DNA from: Streptomyces sp. PCS3-D2
GTDB taxonomy: Bacteria; Actinomycetota; Actinomycetes; Streptomycetales; Streptomycetaceae
DNA: 64,000 bases
Assembly (NCBI RefSeq): GCF_000612545.2
Contig: NZ_CP097800.1
Span: 186,001-250,000, forward strand
Reading direction: 5' to 3'
The position numbers and the translations under genes were made by a program. Each line of letters opens with the position of its first letter. Position 1 is the first letter of the stretch. The notes beneath the pieces are model-generated. The model was not told the origin of the DNA. It did no database searches and worked only from the letters and a program-made list of their open reading frames with translations. This document shows positions 33,135-44,536 of this stretch, one piece after another.

Positions 33135-34474
33135 CTCAGCGGCTCCCGGTGGTCGTTGCCGCGCAGGCTCAGCAGCGCCGGCACGCTGAGGGCACAGGCC
33201 GCGGCGGCGTAGTGGGCGGGTACGGCGGTGTCTCCGGTCCGGGCGGTGAGCGCGGTGACGATGAGCCCGGCACAGCCGGAGAAGACGGCGTTGGCCAGGG
33301 CATAGGAGAGGCCGAGTCCGGTGCAGCGGACGCGTCTTGGGAACATCTCGGCGAGCATGGCCGGCCCCGGTCCGGCGAGCAGGCCGACCAGTGCGCCCGC
33401 CGTGAGCACGGCCGCGACCCGGGCCGGTGCGGGCGCCCCCGGCGCTTGGAGCACATGCAGGAGGGGGATGGCGAGCACGGCGACACCGGCCGCACCACCG
33501 AGCATGACGGGGCGCCGCCCGATGCGGTCGCTGAGCAGTCCTGCGGGCAGGATCGCCGCGGCGAAGCCGAGGTTGACGAGGGTGGTGGCCAGCAGTGCGT
33601 CCCGGAGGGATGCTCCCCGTGCGGACTGGAGGTGGGACGGCAGCACGACCAGGAAGGCGTACCCGGCCGCCGACCAGCCCATGATCCGCCCGATGCCGAG
33701 GACGACGGCGCGGGCCTGCTCCCGCAGGCCGGCCGTGGCGGCGCGGTACGTCGCGACGGGCTCGGCCGGGGGCTCGGCCGGGGGCTCGGCCGGCGCCTCC
33801 TCCAGCGCCGTGCGCAGGCACAGCGCGACCGCCCCGAGGGGCAGGGCCAGCAGGAACGGGATCCGCCATCCCCACGCGTTGAGGGCCTCGGCGGGCAGGA
33901 CCGCGGCCAGGGCGGCCGCGGTGGCGGCGGCGGTCAGCAGGCCGAGGGCGACGGTGAAGGACTGCCACGCGCCGTAGAGGCCTCGGCGTCCGGGCGGGGC
34001 ATGCTCCGCCATCAGGGACACCGCGCCGCCGAACTCGCCGCCCGCGGAGAGTCCTTGGAGCACGCGCAGCAGCGTGAGCAGCCAGGGGGCGGCGACGCCG
34101 ATGTCGGCGCGCGTGGGCAGGAGTCCGATCAGCGTGGTCGCCAGCGTCATCAGGCCGATGACCAGGACGAGGACGGGACGGCGCCCGAACCGGTCGCCGA
34201 TGCGCCCGAACACGAGGGCGCCGACGGGCCGGAAGAAGAAGGCCAGGGCGAACGAGGCGTACGTGGCGACCAGTGCTTCGGCACCGCCCTGGGGTCCCGC
34301 TCCCGGGGCCGTTCCCGCCTGCGGGGTGAAGAAGTTGGCGGCGATGACGGTGGCGAAGCAGCCGTAGACGCCGAACTCGTACCACTCGACCAGGTTGCCG
34401 GCCGAACCGGCGAGCAGGGCCCGGCGGGCCGCGGCGCGCGAGGCCGGCGCCGGGAGCAGGTCGGTCGTGGTCAC
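33131..34474 (-). CDS. MFS transporter, metabolite:H+ symporter (MHS) family
   Basis: A 447-residue 12-segment major facilitator of the MHS type, opening LLAGSAGNLVEWYEFGVYGC, then FFRPVGALVFGRIGDRFGRR, RVLQGLSAGGEFGGAVSLMA and WGWRIPFLLALPLGAV, all standard MHS signatures. Known members import dicarboxylates, proline/betaine or shikimate. Here it overlaps anmK by four bases, so a cell-wall sugar or its derivative is a plausible cargo, though not shown. A Pro-Ala-Glu repeat (PPAEPPAEPPAEP) in the central loop is encoded by a 12-base tandem repeat near 33760-33795. Confidence 0.92.
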   Translation of the reverse strand: MTTTDLLPAPASRAAARRALLAGSAGNLVEWYEFGVYGCFATVIAANFFTPQAGTAPGAGPQGGAEALVATYASFALAFFFRPVGALVFGRIGDRFGRRPVLVLVIGLMTLATTLIGLLPTRADIGVAAPWLLTLLRVLQGLSAGGEFGGAVSLMAEHAPPGRRGLYGAWQSFTVALGLLTAAATAAALAAVLPAEALNAWGWRIPFLLALPLGAVALCLRTALEEAPAEPPAEPPAEPVATYRAATAGLREQARAVVLGIGRIMGWSAAGYAFLVVLPSHLQSARGASLRDALLATTLVNLGFAAAILPAGLLSDRIGRRPVMLGGAAGVAVLAIPLLHVLQAPGAPAPARVAAVLTAGALVGLLAGPGPAMLAEMFPRRVRCTGLGLSYALANAVFSGCAGLIVTALTARTGDTAVPAHYAAAACALSVPALLSLRGNDHREPLR

Positions 34475-34758
34475 CCGTGCTGCGTGCCCGTTCCGCGGCG
34501 CGCCGATACCTGTCGGTGCGCCGATTCAGCACATCGGCGGTGGCACCGCCGCCGAGCCGTGGCCGGTGCGTACATCATCCCTACTTATCATCTCGAATCG
34601 AACGCAAAATCGGGACAAATCACTCCGTGTCCGATGCGGCCACGACGGGACGTCCGGGAAAACTGGTCCGCCGTCAGAGCCAAGACGACTGCCACCGAGA
34701 ACAGGACCAGGCCGCTGAACTGAACTGTCGCCTGCCAACCGATTGCGGAGGTGTCACG
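34475..34758. other. Divergent region between the MHS transporter and NlpC/P60 genes
   Basis: Contains an unusually AT-rich patch (about 34570-34640) that likely carries both promoters. The NlpC side has a leader of 100 or more bases ending in GCGGAGG. I looked for a ydaO-type (c-di-AMP) riboswitch, common before streptomycete cell-wall hydrolase genes, and did not find its conserved blocks. Confidence 0.45.
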
Positions 34759-35256
34759 ATGTCCTGCTCCAGGACCGACTTCCGAAAGGCCCTCAAGGGC
34801 ACTTGTCCGACGTGCTGTTGCCCGAGAGTGCGAGCCGTCTTCCTCATACTGCTCCTCGCGGCCGGCGCACTGACCGGCCCCACGGATCCGGCTCACGCGG
34901 CACCGTCGTACGGCGAGAAGGCCGTCGCGGTGGCCGCCTCCAAACAGGGCGCGCCGTACGCATACGGCGCCACCGGCCCGAAACGCTTCGACTGCTCAGG
35001 ACTGACCCTCTACGCCTTCCAGAAGGCCGGCAAGCGCCTCCCGCGCACGGCCGAGCAGCAGTACAAGCACACGCACCACATCCCCAAGGCCGCTCGCACG
35101 GCCGGTGACCTGGTCTTCTTCCCCCGGGGAGCGACCATGGCACACGTCGGTATCTACGCCGGCGACAACAGGATCTGGCACGCTCCCCGTCCCGGCACGA
35201 GAGTGCGTCTGGAGCGCATCTGGAGCGAAGCGGTCCGCTACGGACGCGCCACCTGA
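34759..35256 (+). CDS. Secreted NlpC/P60 family peptidoglycan endopeptidase
   Basis: A 165-residue exported cysteine peptidase. The signal region (about 1-48) holds the hydrophobic VFLILLLAAGALTG and ends near AHAAPS. The single NlpC/P60 domain has GAPYAYGATGPKRFDCSGLT with the catalytic cysteine, PRTAEQQYKH, GDLVFFPRGATMAHVGIYAG with the catalytic histidine, and IWHAPRPGTRVRLERI. Such enzymes cut peptide stems of peptidoglycan (usually D-Glu-diaminopimelate bonds). It has no LysM or coiled-coil part. The N-terminus before the hydrophobic core carries a CPTCCC cluster. ATG 34759 follows GCGGAGG. Confidence 0.93.
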   Translation: MSCSRTDFRKALKGTCPTCCCPRVRAVFLILLLAAGALTGPTDPAHAAPSYGEKAVAVAASKQGAPYAYGATGPKRFDCSGLTLYAFQKAGKRLPRTAEQQYKHTHHIPKAARTAGDLVFFPRGATMAHVGIYAGDNRIWHAPRPGTRVRLERIWSEAVRYGRAT

Positions 35257-35420
35257 TCGGCAACCATCCCCGTCCGCGTCCGCGCTCACCGCCGGACCGT
35301 CGGTGGCATCCGCACGCGCGCGTGCCGGTCGGCCGTACCCGGGTCACCGGTCCCTTCTCGGTGGTACGTGTGACCCGGAAGCGGGCGACGGCACCGCGCG
35401 GCCGCCCGGCACGGCCCTCC

Positions 35421-35657
35421 CTAGTGCAGCCGCCAGGTGAGTTTCCCGCCGCCGACCCAGCGGACGGCGTCCGGATCGTCGAGGTCGTGGATGGTGATTC
35501 CCGCCTCCGCGGCAGCCAGGATCACATCGGTCATGGACGTCGCCATGCGGACCACCTCACCGTCGATCTCGACGATCCGGAAGGGTGGGTCGCCGGGCTG
35601 GACCCCCAGGACGGTGACCCGCGGCGAGGACATGTACGGGCTCATGCTCTCTGTCAT
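35421..35657 (-). CDS. Small conserved hypothetical protein
   Basis: A 78-residue protein starting MTESMSPYMSSPRVTVLGVQ; an ATG four codons later is equally possible because neither has a clear ribosome binding site. It reads as a compact alpha/beta fold: VTVLGVQPGDPPFRIVEIDG, MATSMTDVILAAAEAGITIH, DLDDPDAVRWVGGGKLTWRL. I recall close relatives in many Streptomyces genomes but no assigned function. Codon bias is strong, supporting a real gene. It is divergent from the 63-residue protein at 35927. Confidence 0.7.
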   Translation of the reverse strand: MTESMSPYMSSPRVTVLGVQPGDPPFRIVEIDGEVVRMATSMTDVILAAAEAGITIHDLDDPDAVRWVGGGKLTWRLH

Positions 35658-35926
35658 GCGGAGATCGTTCCATGCCGAGCCCCGTGTCCCGCCGATTGGC
35701 AGCGCGTCGGCCGTCCGCAATGACACTCCCGCGGGGTGCGCGCACCGTCGCCGTGCCGCCGGCGTCCCGGGACGGGATCGTCCCTGCCGTACGTCGGGGT
35801 TCGCCCCGCGCCGGCCTCGGACCGCGTCGATGTGACCGGCGTCCCCGCAGGTCCGAGGCTCGCGGATGCGACCCGGGCGATCATCGGGAACCCTTGCCGT
35901 GGGGGACGGACGCAAAGGAGACCGTC

Positions 35927-36118
35927 GTGTCGATGATGGACAAGCTCAAGCAGATGCTGCGCGGCCACGAGAGCCAGGCCGAACAGGGCATCGACAAGGC
36001 CGGCGACTACGTCGACGGCAGGACCCAGGGCAAGTACAGCAGCCAGATCGACACCGCCCAGGACAAGCTGAAGGAGCAGGTCCGCCGCGACCAGGGGAAC
36101 CCGCCGCCCACCGCCTGA
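35927..36118 (+). CDS. Small Rv0909/MT0933-like antitoxin-family protein
   Basis: A 63-residue, highly charged helical protein: MSMMDKLKQMLRGHESQAEQ, then GIDKAGDYVDGRTQGKYSSQ and IDTAQDKLKEQVRRDQ. This matches the MT0933-type antitoxin family (also CsbD-like in appearance), which in actinobacteria is often solitary and without a toxin. GTG 35927 follows AAAGGAG by 6 bases. No toxin-like gene is adjacent, so a stress-related or structural role is as likely as an antitoxin role. Confidence 0.8.
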   Translation: MSMMDKLKQMLRGHESQAEQGIDKAGDYVDGRTQGKYSSQIDTAQDKLKEQVRRDQGNPPPTA

Positions 36119-36241
36119 CTCCCCCGCGCCCGCCGCCGGCCGGTGCCGTGCCGGCCGATCCGCCGCCGGGGCGGACCGGCCCCCCGCGTTCCCCGGGCGT
36201 TCCCGGCCCGGCGGCGGGGCTCGCGCCCGGCGGAAACGGGA

Positions 36242-36847
36242 TCACGGCTCCGACCAGGCGGCGGTTCCCGTGCCCAGGCCGATCACGGCACGCGGCCGCA
36301 TCGGCCCGTCACCCCGACGGGACAGCAGTACGACCTCGTCGACCCGTGCCGCCGTGCTGCCCAGCCGGGCTGCGCAGGCCGCGGCCAGTCCCCGCGGGTC
36401 GTGCGTGCGGCCGAGCGAAAGGTGCGGGGTGAACTCCGGGTACCGGCCGCGACAGGCGGGGAAGGGCTCCGCCAGGCTCTCGTGGAGGGCCGTCCACGGG
36501 GCGAGGCCGCCCGCGGCGGGGTCCAGCCACACGGTGGCGCGGACGCCGTGGCGGAAGGCGCGCACCCCGCTGAGCCTGATGGCGAAGGGCTCGCTGCCGC
36601 CCGCCGCCGCGGCCAGCAGCGGGAGGGCACGGTCGAAGTGGACCTCCGGGACGAAGCCGAAGATCAGGTTCACGTGCGGGGGCCAGCGGCGGATCTGGGG
36701 ATCGTGTTCGGCACGGATGCCCTGGATCTCAGGCCACAGTCCGTCCGGCGGAAGCCACACGACGGCGGTCCGGGGCGTGGGGGCCACGGCGAGGAATCCG
36801 AGTGCGGCTCCGGGTCCGCCACCGGCTGCGGCCGAGGACGCGTTCAC
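36242..36847 (-). CDS. 2'-5' RNA ligase family (2H phosphoesterase) protein
   Basis: A 201-residue two-histidine phosphoesterase-like protein. The two half-motifs are [13 protein letters not shown] and [12 protein letters not shown]; the second fits HxT/S, but the first has asparagine (HVN) where a Thr or Ser is usual, so activity may be altered. Family members act on cyclic phosphates or 2'-5' bonds in RNA or nucleotides. GTG 36847 is the first in-frame start downstream of a stop-free but uncharacteristic stretch. It follows the enoyl-CoA hydratase gene by 73 bases on the same strand. Confidence 0.85.
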   Translation of the reverse strand: MNASSAAAGGGPGAALGFLAVAPTPRTAVVWLPPDGLWPEIQGIRAEHDPQIRRWPPHVNLIFGFVPEVHFDRALPLLAAAAGGSEPFAIRLSGVRAFRHGVRATVWLDPAAGGLAPWTALHESLAEPFPACRGRYPEFTPHLSLGRTHDPRGLAAACAARLGSTAARVDEVVLLSRRGDGPMRPRAVIGLGTGTAAWSEP

Positions 36848-36920
36848 AGGGCCATGATGCCTCCGAACACCCCCGCAGCGCCCCGGCCCTCGCCCCAGCC
36901 GACCGGCCGGCCCCGCTGCC

Positions 36921-37745
36921 TCAGCCGGTGAAGCGGCCGTGGCGGCCCGCGCCGGCCACGAACCGGTCGGCACCCGCCCGGGTCTCTCCGGCCGTGAGCG
37001 GAACGAGCCCGTGCCGGTACTCCGCGGCCAGCCCCTCACGCTCTCCCAGACCGTGCTGTTCCCGGACGGAGAGCCGGTCGTGCCGCAGGCACAGCTGCGG
37101 GAATCCGGCCGTCTCGTGCGCCAGGCGTTCCGCCGCACGGCGGGCTTCGCCGGGCGGTACGAGGCGGTTGACCAGACCGATCGCATGCGCTTCGACGGCG
37201 GCGACGGGACGGCCGGTGAGGATCAGGTCCAGGGCGCGGCTCTCGCCGATGAGGCGGGGCAGCCGTACCGTGCCGCCGTCGATCAGGGGCACGCCCCAGC
37301 GGCGGCAGAACACGCCGAGGACCGCATCCTCCTCGGCCACCCGCAGATCGCACCACAGGGCCAGTTCGAGGCCGCCCGCCACCGCGTGACCGCTGATCGC
37401 GGCGATGACCGGCTTGGTCAGCTCCATCCGCGTCGGCCCCATGGGTCCGTCCCCCTCGGCCGACACCCGGTTGCCACGCCCGGTCCCGACAGCCTTCAGG
37501 TCCGCGCCGGCGCAGAACGTACCGCCCTCGCCCCACAGGACGGCGACGGACGCGTCGTCGTCCGCTTCGAACGCGCGGAAGGCCTCGGCGAGCAGGGCCG
37601 CCGTCGGCCCGTCGACCGCGTTGCGGACCTCTGGGCGGGCGAGGATCACCGTGGTGACGGGTCCGTCCCGTTCGATCCGTACGGAGGCCGGTTCCGCCGG
37701 CGGGGTCGCAGAGGTCGTACCGGGCGGTTCGGAGGTCGTGGGCAC
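36921..37745 (-). CDS. Enoyl-CoA hydratase/isomerase family protein
   Basis: A 274-residue crotonase: [38 protein letters not shown], oxyanion-hole segments [13 protein letters not shown] and [20 protein letters not shown], then [20 protein letters not shown]. It acts on a CoA thioester, typically hydrating an enoyl-CoA. GTG 37745 is preceded by AAGGAG at 7 bases. There are no other beta-oxidation genes next to it. Confidence 0.93.
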   Translation of the reverse strand: MPTTSEPPGTTSATPPAEPASVRIERDGPVTTVILARPEVRNAVDGPTAALLAEAFRAFEADDDASVAVLWGEGGTFCAGADLKAVGTGRGNRVSAEGDGPMGPTRMELTKPVIAAISGHAVAGGLELALWCDLRVAEEDAVLGVFCRRWGVPLIDGGTVRLPRLIGESRALDLILTGRPVAAVEAHAIGLVNRLVPPGEARRAAERLAHETAGFPQLCLRHDRLSVREQHGLGEREGLAAEYRHGLVPLTAGETRAGADRFVAGAGRHGRFTG

Positions 37746-37944
37746 GTCGGATCTCCTTGGGACGGGCGGGCCTGTCGGATGCGCGGAAGGTACGGACGAC
37801 ACTCTGGAGCAATCACGGCACGAGCACGAGGGGGCCCGACCCACGGGACCGACACCCATCCGGGGCACACATGTTCGGATCGGGGCGAACCGGGTATACG
37901 CCCTGTCCGGACCCGATGAAGCGACCCAGGCGGTGAGACCCGTG

Positions 37945-38166
37945 ATGTCCCAGTGCAAGATCCCCGACTACCGCACCGGCCACCGCGGCCGCCACTGGAC
38001 CCATGCGCTGCGCAGTGCCCAGCGGGCCGGGGCCGTGATCGTCACCGACGACTCCCGTGAACCGGTGACCTACGCCCACGACGGCACCGGACCCGGTCGC
38101 TTCCGGCCGTGGATCACGGCCGCCGGAGACCGCTACGACAGCCACGACGTCCACCCGGAGTGGTAG
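37945..38166 (+). CDS. Small hypothetical protein
   Basis: A 73-residue protein: MSQCKIPDYRTGHRGRHWTH, ALRSAQRAGAVIVTDDSREP, then VTYAHDGTGPGRFRPWITAA. It is polar, with no membrane segment and no domain I recognise. Codon bias supports coding. The start could be the GTG three bases upstream. A TATACG box about 55 bases upstream may be its -10. It is divergent from the enoyl-CoA hydratase gene and convergent with the Fur gene. Confidence 0.6.
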   Translation: MSQCKIPDYRTGHRGRHWTHALRSAQRAGAVIVTDDSREPVTYAHDGTGPGRFRPWITAAGDRYDSHDVHPEW

Positions 38167-38248
38167 CCCCGGGGCGGGAGGCCCCCTGTCACCGCGCCCA
38201 GGCCGCCGCGCTCGGGCCGCCAGGACTTGAGCGTGCAGGCCCCCGCGT

Positions 38249-41177
<2,929 letters not shown>

Positions 41178-41179
41178 CG

Positions 41180-41224
41180 CCGGTGTCCCGGCCGGCCTTT
41201 CACGGAGGCCGGCCGGGACACCGG
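41180..41224. terminator. Strong terminator after katG
   Basis: CCGGTGTCCCGGCCGGCCT / AGGCCGGCCGGGACACCGG, perfect 19-base arms around a 7-base loop, starting 2 bases past the katG stop. It also serves the convergent gene that ends at 41245. Confidence 0.93.
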
Positions 41225-41244
41225 ACGGTGCGTCAGGATGCGTG

Positions 41245-41775
41245 TCAGAGTGCGCTCTTGGACGCGGTGGAGACGACGCACTCCTTGTACTCGCTGCCGT
41301 CGCCCTTGGCGGTGTACAGGGCGGTGGCCTCGGTCTGCTGGGACGCGCCGGCCTTGACCTTGAGGCCGTTGACCCTTGCGGTGGCCGCCACCGCGCTCGA
41401 CCCGGCGGCCGGCTTGAACGTCATGGTGATGTTGTAGGTGTACTCCACCGAACCGCTGTTGGTGACGGTCAGGCGGGCGACCAGGTTCTTGCCGGCACCG
41501 TCCAGCTTGCAGCTGTCGATCTTGATGTCGCGCTCGGCCCTGTCCCGGCCGGAACCGCCCGTGGTGGTGCCGCCGGTACCGCCGGTCGTGCCGCTGCTGC
41601 TGTGGCCGCTGTCGCTCCCGCCGGTGCCGCTGCCCCCGCTGCTGCCACCCGAGCTGCTGGAGCTCGAGCTGGAGTGGCCGCCGCCGCAGCTCCCGCCGTG
41701 GGACCCACGGGCACCGGTGAGCGCGACGATGGCGATGCCGAAGACGGCTATCGCACGGACATGACGAAACTTCAC
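41245..41775 (-). CDS. Secreted protein with Ser/Gly linker and C-terminal beta domain
   Basis: A 176-residue exported protein: signal peptide KFRHVRAIAVFGIAIVALTG, a Ser/Gly/Thr linker to about residue 80, then a beta-rich domain beginning DIKIDSCKLDGAGKNLVARL and VTNSGSVEYTYNITMTFKPA, ending YKECVVSTASKSAL. The two late cysteines (CKLDG and ECVV) probably form a disulphide, as in small FxLYD-like immunoglobulin-type domains. No lipobox is present. Function unknown; likely displayed on or released from the cell wall. Confidence 0.8.
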   Translation of the reverse strand: MKFRHVRAIAVFGIAIVALTGARGSHGGSCGGGHSSSSSSSSGGSSGGSGTGGSDSGHSSSGTTGGTGGTTTGGSGRDRAERDIKIDSCKLDGAGKNLVARLTVTNSGSVEYTYNITMTFKPAAGSSAVAATARVNGLKVKAGASQQTEATALYTAKGDGSEYKECVVSTASKSAL

Positions 41776-41901
41776 GTTCTACCCCGTTGGAATGTCAGGA
41801 AACGAAGAGCGCCCGTTTTGACGAGCACACGTCACCCTAACAGCGCATTCGGACAACCCGATTGCGCCACGCCGACCGCCCTTTCGGACGACGGGACGAC
41901 C

Positions 41902-42528
41902 TCAGCCGGGATCGACGACGAGGTCGGCGCGGTGGCGGCCGGGCGCGACGAGGCGGGCGTTCGCCTCGTCGGAGCGGCCCACCCACTCGCGTGCGTGGGC
42001 CGGCTCCCTGCCGTACCGCACGTGCCGCTCGACCAGCCGCCGGATCCGGGTGTCCTCGTCCGGAGCGCAGTACCAGGCCTCGTCGAGCAGCGGCCGCACT
42101 CCGGCCCACTCCCCCTCGTCGTGCAGCAGGTAGTTCCCCTCGGTGATCACCAGCGGCACGTCCGGATACACGGGAATGCGGCCCGCGATCGGCTCCTCGA
42201 TGCTCCGGTCGAAGGCGGGCGCGTAGACCGCGGCGTCCCTGGATCCGGGCGTGCGCAGCCTCGCCAGCAGGGACACGTAACCGGCCACGTCGAAGGTGTC
42301 CGGGGCGCCCTTGCGGTCGGCCCGGCCGAGCCGGTCCAACTCGGCCTGCGCGAGGTGGAAGCCGTCCATCGGGACCACCACGGCCGTCCGCGGGCCGAGC
42401 GCATCGGCCAGCCGGTCGGCCAGGGTCGACTTTCCCGCGCCCGGCGGCCCGGCCACGCCGAGGATCCGCCGACCGCCCCGGACGGCCAGCCGGGCCGCCC
42501 TCTCCACCAGCTCCGTGGTCGTCCGCAC
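41902..42528 (-). CDS. Uridine kinase-like nucleoside/nucleotide kinase family protein
   Basis: A 208-residue P-loop kinase of the uridine/panthothenate-kinase-like group: ILGVAGPPGAGKSTLADRLA, AVVVPMDGFHLAQAELDRLG, RKGAPDTFDVAGYVSLLARL, YAPAFDRSIEEPIAG and LVITEGNYLLHDEGEWAGV. This subfamily (also called fructose-transport-like or YggC-like kinases) has no fixed substrate. The start at GTG 42528 lacks a ribosome binding site but has CAAGAT about 8 bases upstream, so the message may be leaderless. It follows a methyltransferase gene by 77 bases on the same strand. Confidence 0.88.
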   Translation of the reverse strand: MRTTTELVERAARLAVRGGRRILGVAGPPGAGKSTLADRLADALGPRTAVVVPMDGFHLAQAELDRLGRADRKGAPDTFDVAGYVSLLARLRTPGSRDAAVYAPAFDRSIEEPIAGRIPVYPDVPLVITEGNYLLHDEGEWAGVRPLLDEAWYCAPDEDTRIRRLVERHVRYGREPAHAREWVGRSDEANARLVAPGRHRADLVVDPG

Positions 42529-42605
42529 GGGCGTATCTTGCCCGACCGACACGTACCGCGGGAGACGGTCCGGGCCGGGGGCAGGCGGGAGGTTCGCGAC
42601 ACGCC

Positions 42606-43436
42606 TCAGGCAGGCGACTTCCAGCCCCAGGCCGTGAGCATGCCCGGCGACAGCCCGGTGCACCGGGACGACGCCAGACAGCGCACCGCTTCGTCCAGCT
42701 CTGCGTCGTCGACGAGGCCGGTTCCCACCATCGCCCCGCGGGCCCGTTCCCAGGTGTCGGCCCAGAACCTGCTGATCGGGCTTCCCGGCAGGAGGGGTGG
42801 TACGTGGATCTCGGCGGCCACGCCTTCCAGCCCGGCCTCCCGCAGGAGCTCCGGATGCCGCGGCACCAGGGAGACGTCCGTGCCGATGCTGTCGCGCAGT
42901 CCCTCCCACATGGCCCGCATGGCACGGGTGTACGGAGTGCGGGGCGCGGAGGCCGTGGTCAGGTCGACCGCGTCGCTGACGACGAGGACGCCGCCGGGGG
43001 CGAGGAGGCGGCTGAGCCTGGCGACCATGCGCTGCGGGGAGGGCAGGTGCATGAGGACGAAACGGGCGTGGACCAGACGGAAGAGGCCCGGGGCGAAGTC
43101 GCCGGCGGTGACGTCCGCCTGGAGCACGGTCAGTCCGGGCACGGGGTGCGAGGCAAGGAACCGTACGTCACGGTCCACCGCGAGGACCCCGGCTACTTCG
43201 GCTTCCGCCAGCAGGCGGCGGGCCACCGTGCCCGTTCCCGCTCCGACGTCGAGGCAGGTCCAGCCGGGGCCCGCACCCAGTGCCCGCAGCCGGGCCATGG
43301 TGGTGTCGTCGTAGGCGAGGGCGCCGAGGTCGATGCGGTCGGCCTCGCCCTGCCGGTCGGGCCGGAAGACCTGCTCGCCGTAGCGTCCCCTGCCCGGCGA
43401 GCCGGCGCCGTCCGGCGAAGGGACGGTGTCAGCCAT
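42606..43436 (-). CDS. Class I SAM-dependent methyltransferase
   Basis: A 276-residue methyltransferase with motif I TCLDVGAGTGTVARRLL, the acidic VLAVDRDVRF, LTVLQADVTAGDFAPGLFRL, HARFVLMHLPSPQRMVARLS and LLAPGGVLVVSDA, typical of UbiE/small-molecule methyltransferases. The start is ATG 43436. It lies upstream of the kinase gene on the same strand and divergent from the endonuclease/phosphatase gene. No product can be inferred. Confidence 0.9.
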   Translation of the reverse strand: MADTVPSPDGAGSPGRGRYGEQVFRPDRQGEADRIDLGALAYDDTTMARLRALGAGPGWTCLDVGAGTGTVARRLLAEAEVAGVLAVDRDVRFLASHPVPGLTVLQADVTAGDFAPGLFRLVHARFVLMHLPSPQRMVARLSRLLAPGGVLVVSDAVDLTTASAPRTPYTRAMRAMWEGLRDSIGTDVSLVPRHPELLREAGLEGVAAEIHVPPLLPGSPISRFWADTWERARGAMVGTGLVDDAELDEAVRCLASSRCTGLSPGMLTAWGWKSPA

Positions 43437-43583
43437 GGTGCCATTGTCCCCTCGATCGGCCGCGCGCGCGTGGCGCCCCGGGCCGGCGGGCGAGCGGGCG
43501 GTGCATCGCCGCCCACGCTCGTCCGGCCCATCCGGGGCCGGTGTCGCGTTGCCGGGGGCTCCCCGCGGGAAAGCGTCACGGGT

Positions 43584-44477
43584 GTGCGCCGATCCCCTGC
43601 CTCCCTGGCCGTTCTGGCCCTCACTGCCGCCCTGTCCTGCGTCCTCGGACCGGCCGCGCCTCGTGCGGCCGCGGCCGGGACGGTCCGGCTGACGAGCTAC
43701 AACATCTGCGGCAACATGTGCGCCGCTCCCCCGTACGATCGTGCGCGCAGGATCGCGGCCGTGGTCGCCGAGGCCGACCCCGGAGGCTGGGCCGCCGACC
43801 AACTCTTCCTCCAGGAGGTGTGCGAACACCAGTACCGCGAGGTCCTCGACCGCCTGGGCCCGCTGGGCTACACGGGGTCCCACTCGGCCACTCTGCCCGG
43901 CGGGAACCCCGCCGTCTGCGAGGGCCACGCGTACGGGAACGCCGTCCTCGTGCGCGGCACGGTCTCGGACACGGCCGAACTGGTCCTGACGGTGGGTGGC
44001 GAGCGTGAGCCGATCACCGCGCCCTGCGTCCTGGCACCCCTCGCGGACCGGCCCACCTGGTCCTGTTCGGTCCACCTCTACTGGGACGACGGCACCCTCG
44101 CGGTGCCGGAGGCGGACGCGTTGGCGGCGCAGGCCCGCCGGTGGCTGGACGACGGGTTCGCCGTCGTACTCGGTGGCGACTTCAACCACTCCCCGCGCAC
44201 GGACACGTTGTCGCGCTTCTACCTGCCGGAACGGGGTGACGGCGCCCACGGGTCCTTCATCGAGGCCGACGAGAGCGATGCGGAGTTCTTCGACCCGGCC
44301 GTCTGCCCGCCGACGGCCACCGTCGCCTGCCGGTCGGGCGAGACGACTTTCGGCCCGAAGAAGCTCGACTACGTCTTCCTCAGCGCCCGGCACGTCCGAA
44401 CGGCGGCGGCCGACGCCCTGCCCCTCGACACGGCGGTCTCGGACCACAGCCTCCTGCGGGCCACGGCCACCACCTGA
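43584..44477 (+). CDS. Secreted endonuclease/exonuclease/phosphatase family protein
   Basis: A 297-residue DNase-I-fold enzyme with a signal peptide (SLAVLALTAALSCVLGPAAP, cleavage near RAAAAG). Active-site elements are visible in order: RLTSYNICGN, LFLQEVCEHQ (metal-binding Glu), CSVHLYW, VVLGGDFNHSPR (Asp/Asn) and LDTAVSDHSLLRA (Asp/His). The fold cleaves phosphodiester bonds of nucleic acids or phosphoinositides/sphingomyelin. Several cysteines suggest extracellular disulphides. GTG 43584 is used, with GGGAAAG upstream; a GTG two bases earlier is out of frame. Confidence 0.9.
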   Translation: MRRSPASLAVLALTAALSCVLGPAAPRAAAAGTVRLTSYNICGNMCAAPPYDRARRIAAVVAEADPGGWAADQLFLQEVCEHQYREVLDRLGPLGYTGSHSATLPGGNPAVCEGHAYGNAVLVRGTVSDTAELVLTVGGEREPITAPCVLAPLADRPTWSCSVHLYWDDGTLAVPEADALAAQARRWLDDGFAVVLGGDFNHSPRTDTLSRFYLPERGDGAHGSFIEADESDAEFFDPAVCPPTATVACRSGETTFGPKKLDYVFLSARHVRTAAADALPLDTAVSDHSLLRATATT

Positions 44478-44536
44478 CCCGGAACGACCGGAGGCGATCC
44501 GCCGAGCCGGGGGGCGGCGGGATCAGCCGGCCGCTG

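Noticed and set aside
34570-34758. A c-di-AMP (ydaO-type) riboswitch before the NlpC/P60 gene
   Set aside because: Such elements are common before streptomycete wall hydrolases, but the conserved blocks were not found here.
35421-36118. A toxin-antitoxin pair formed by the 78- and 63-residue proteins
   Set aside because: They are divergent, 269 bases apart, and the 78-residue protein has no toxin features.
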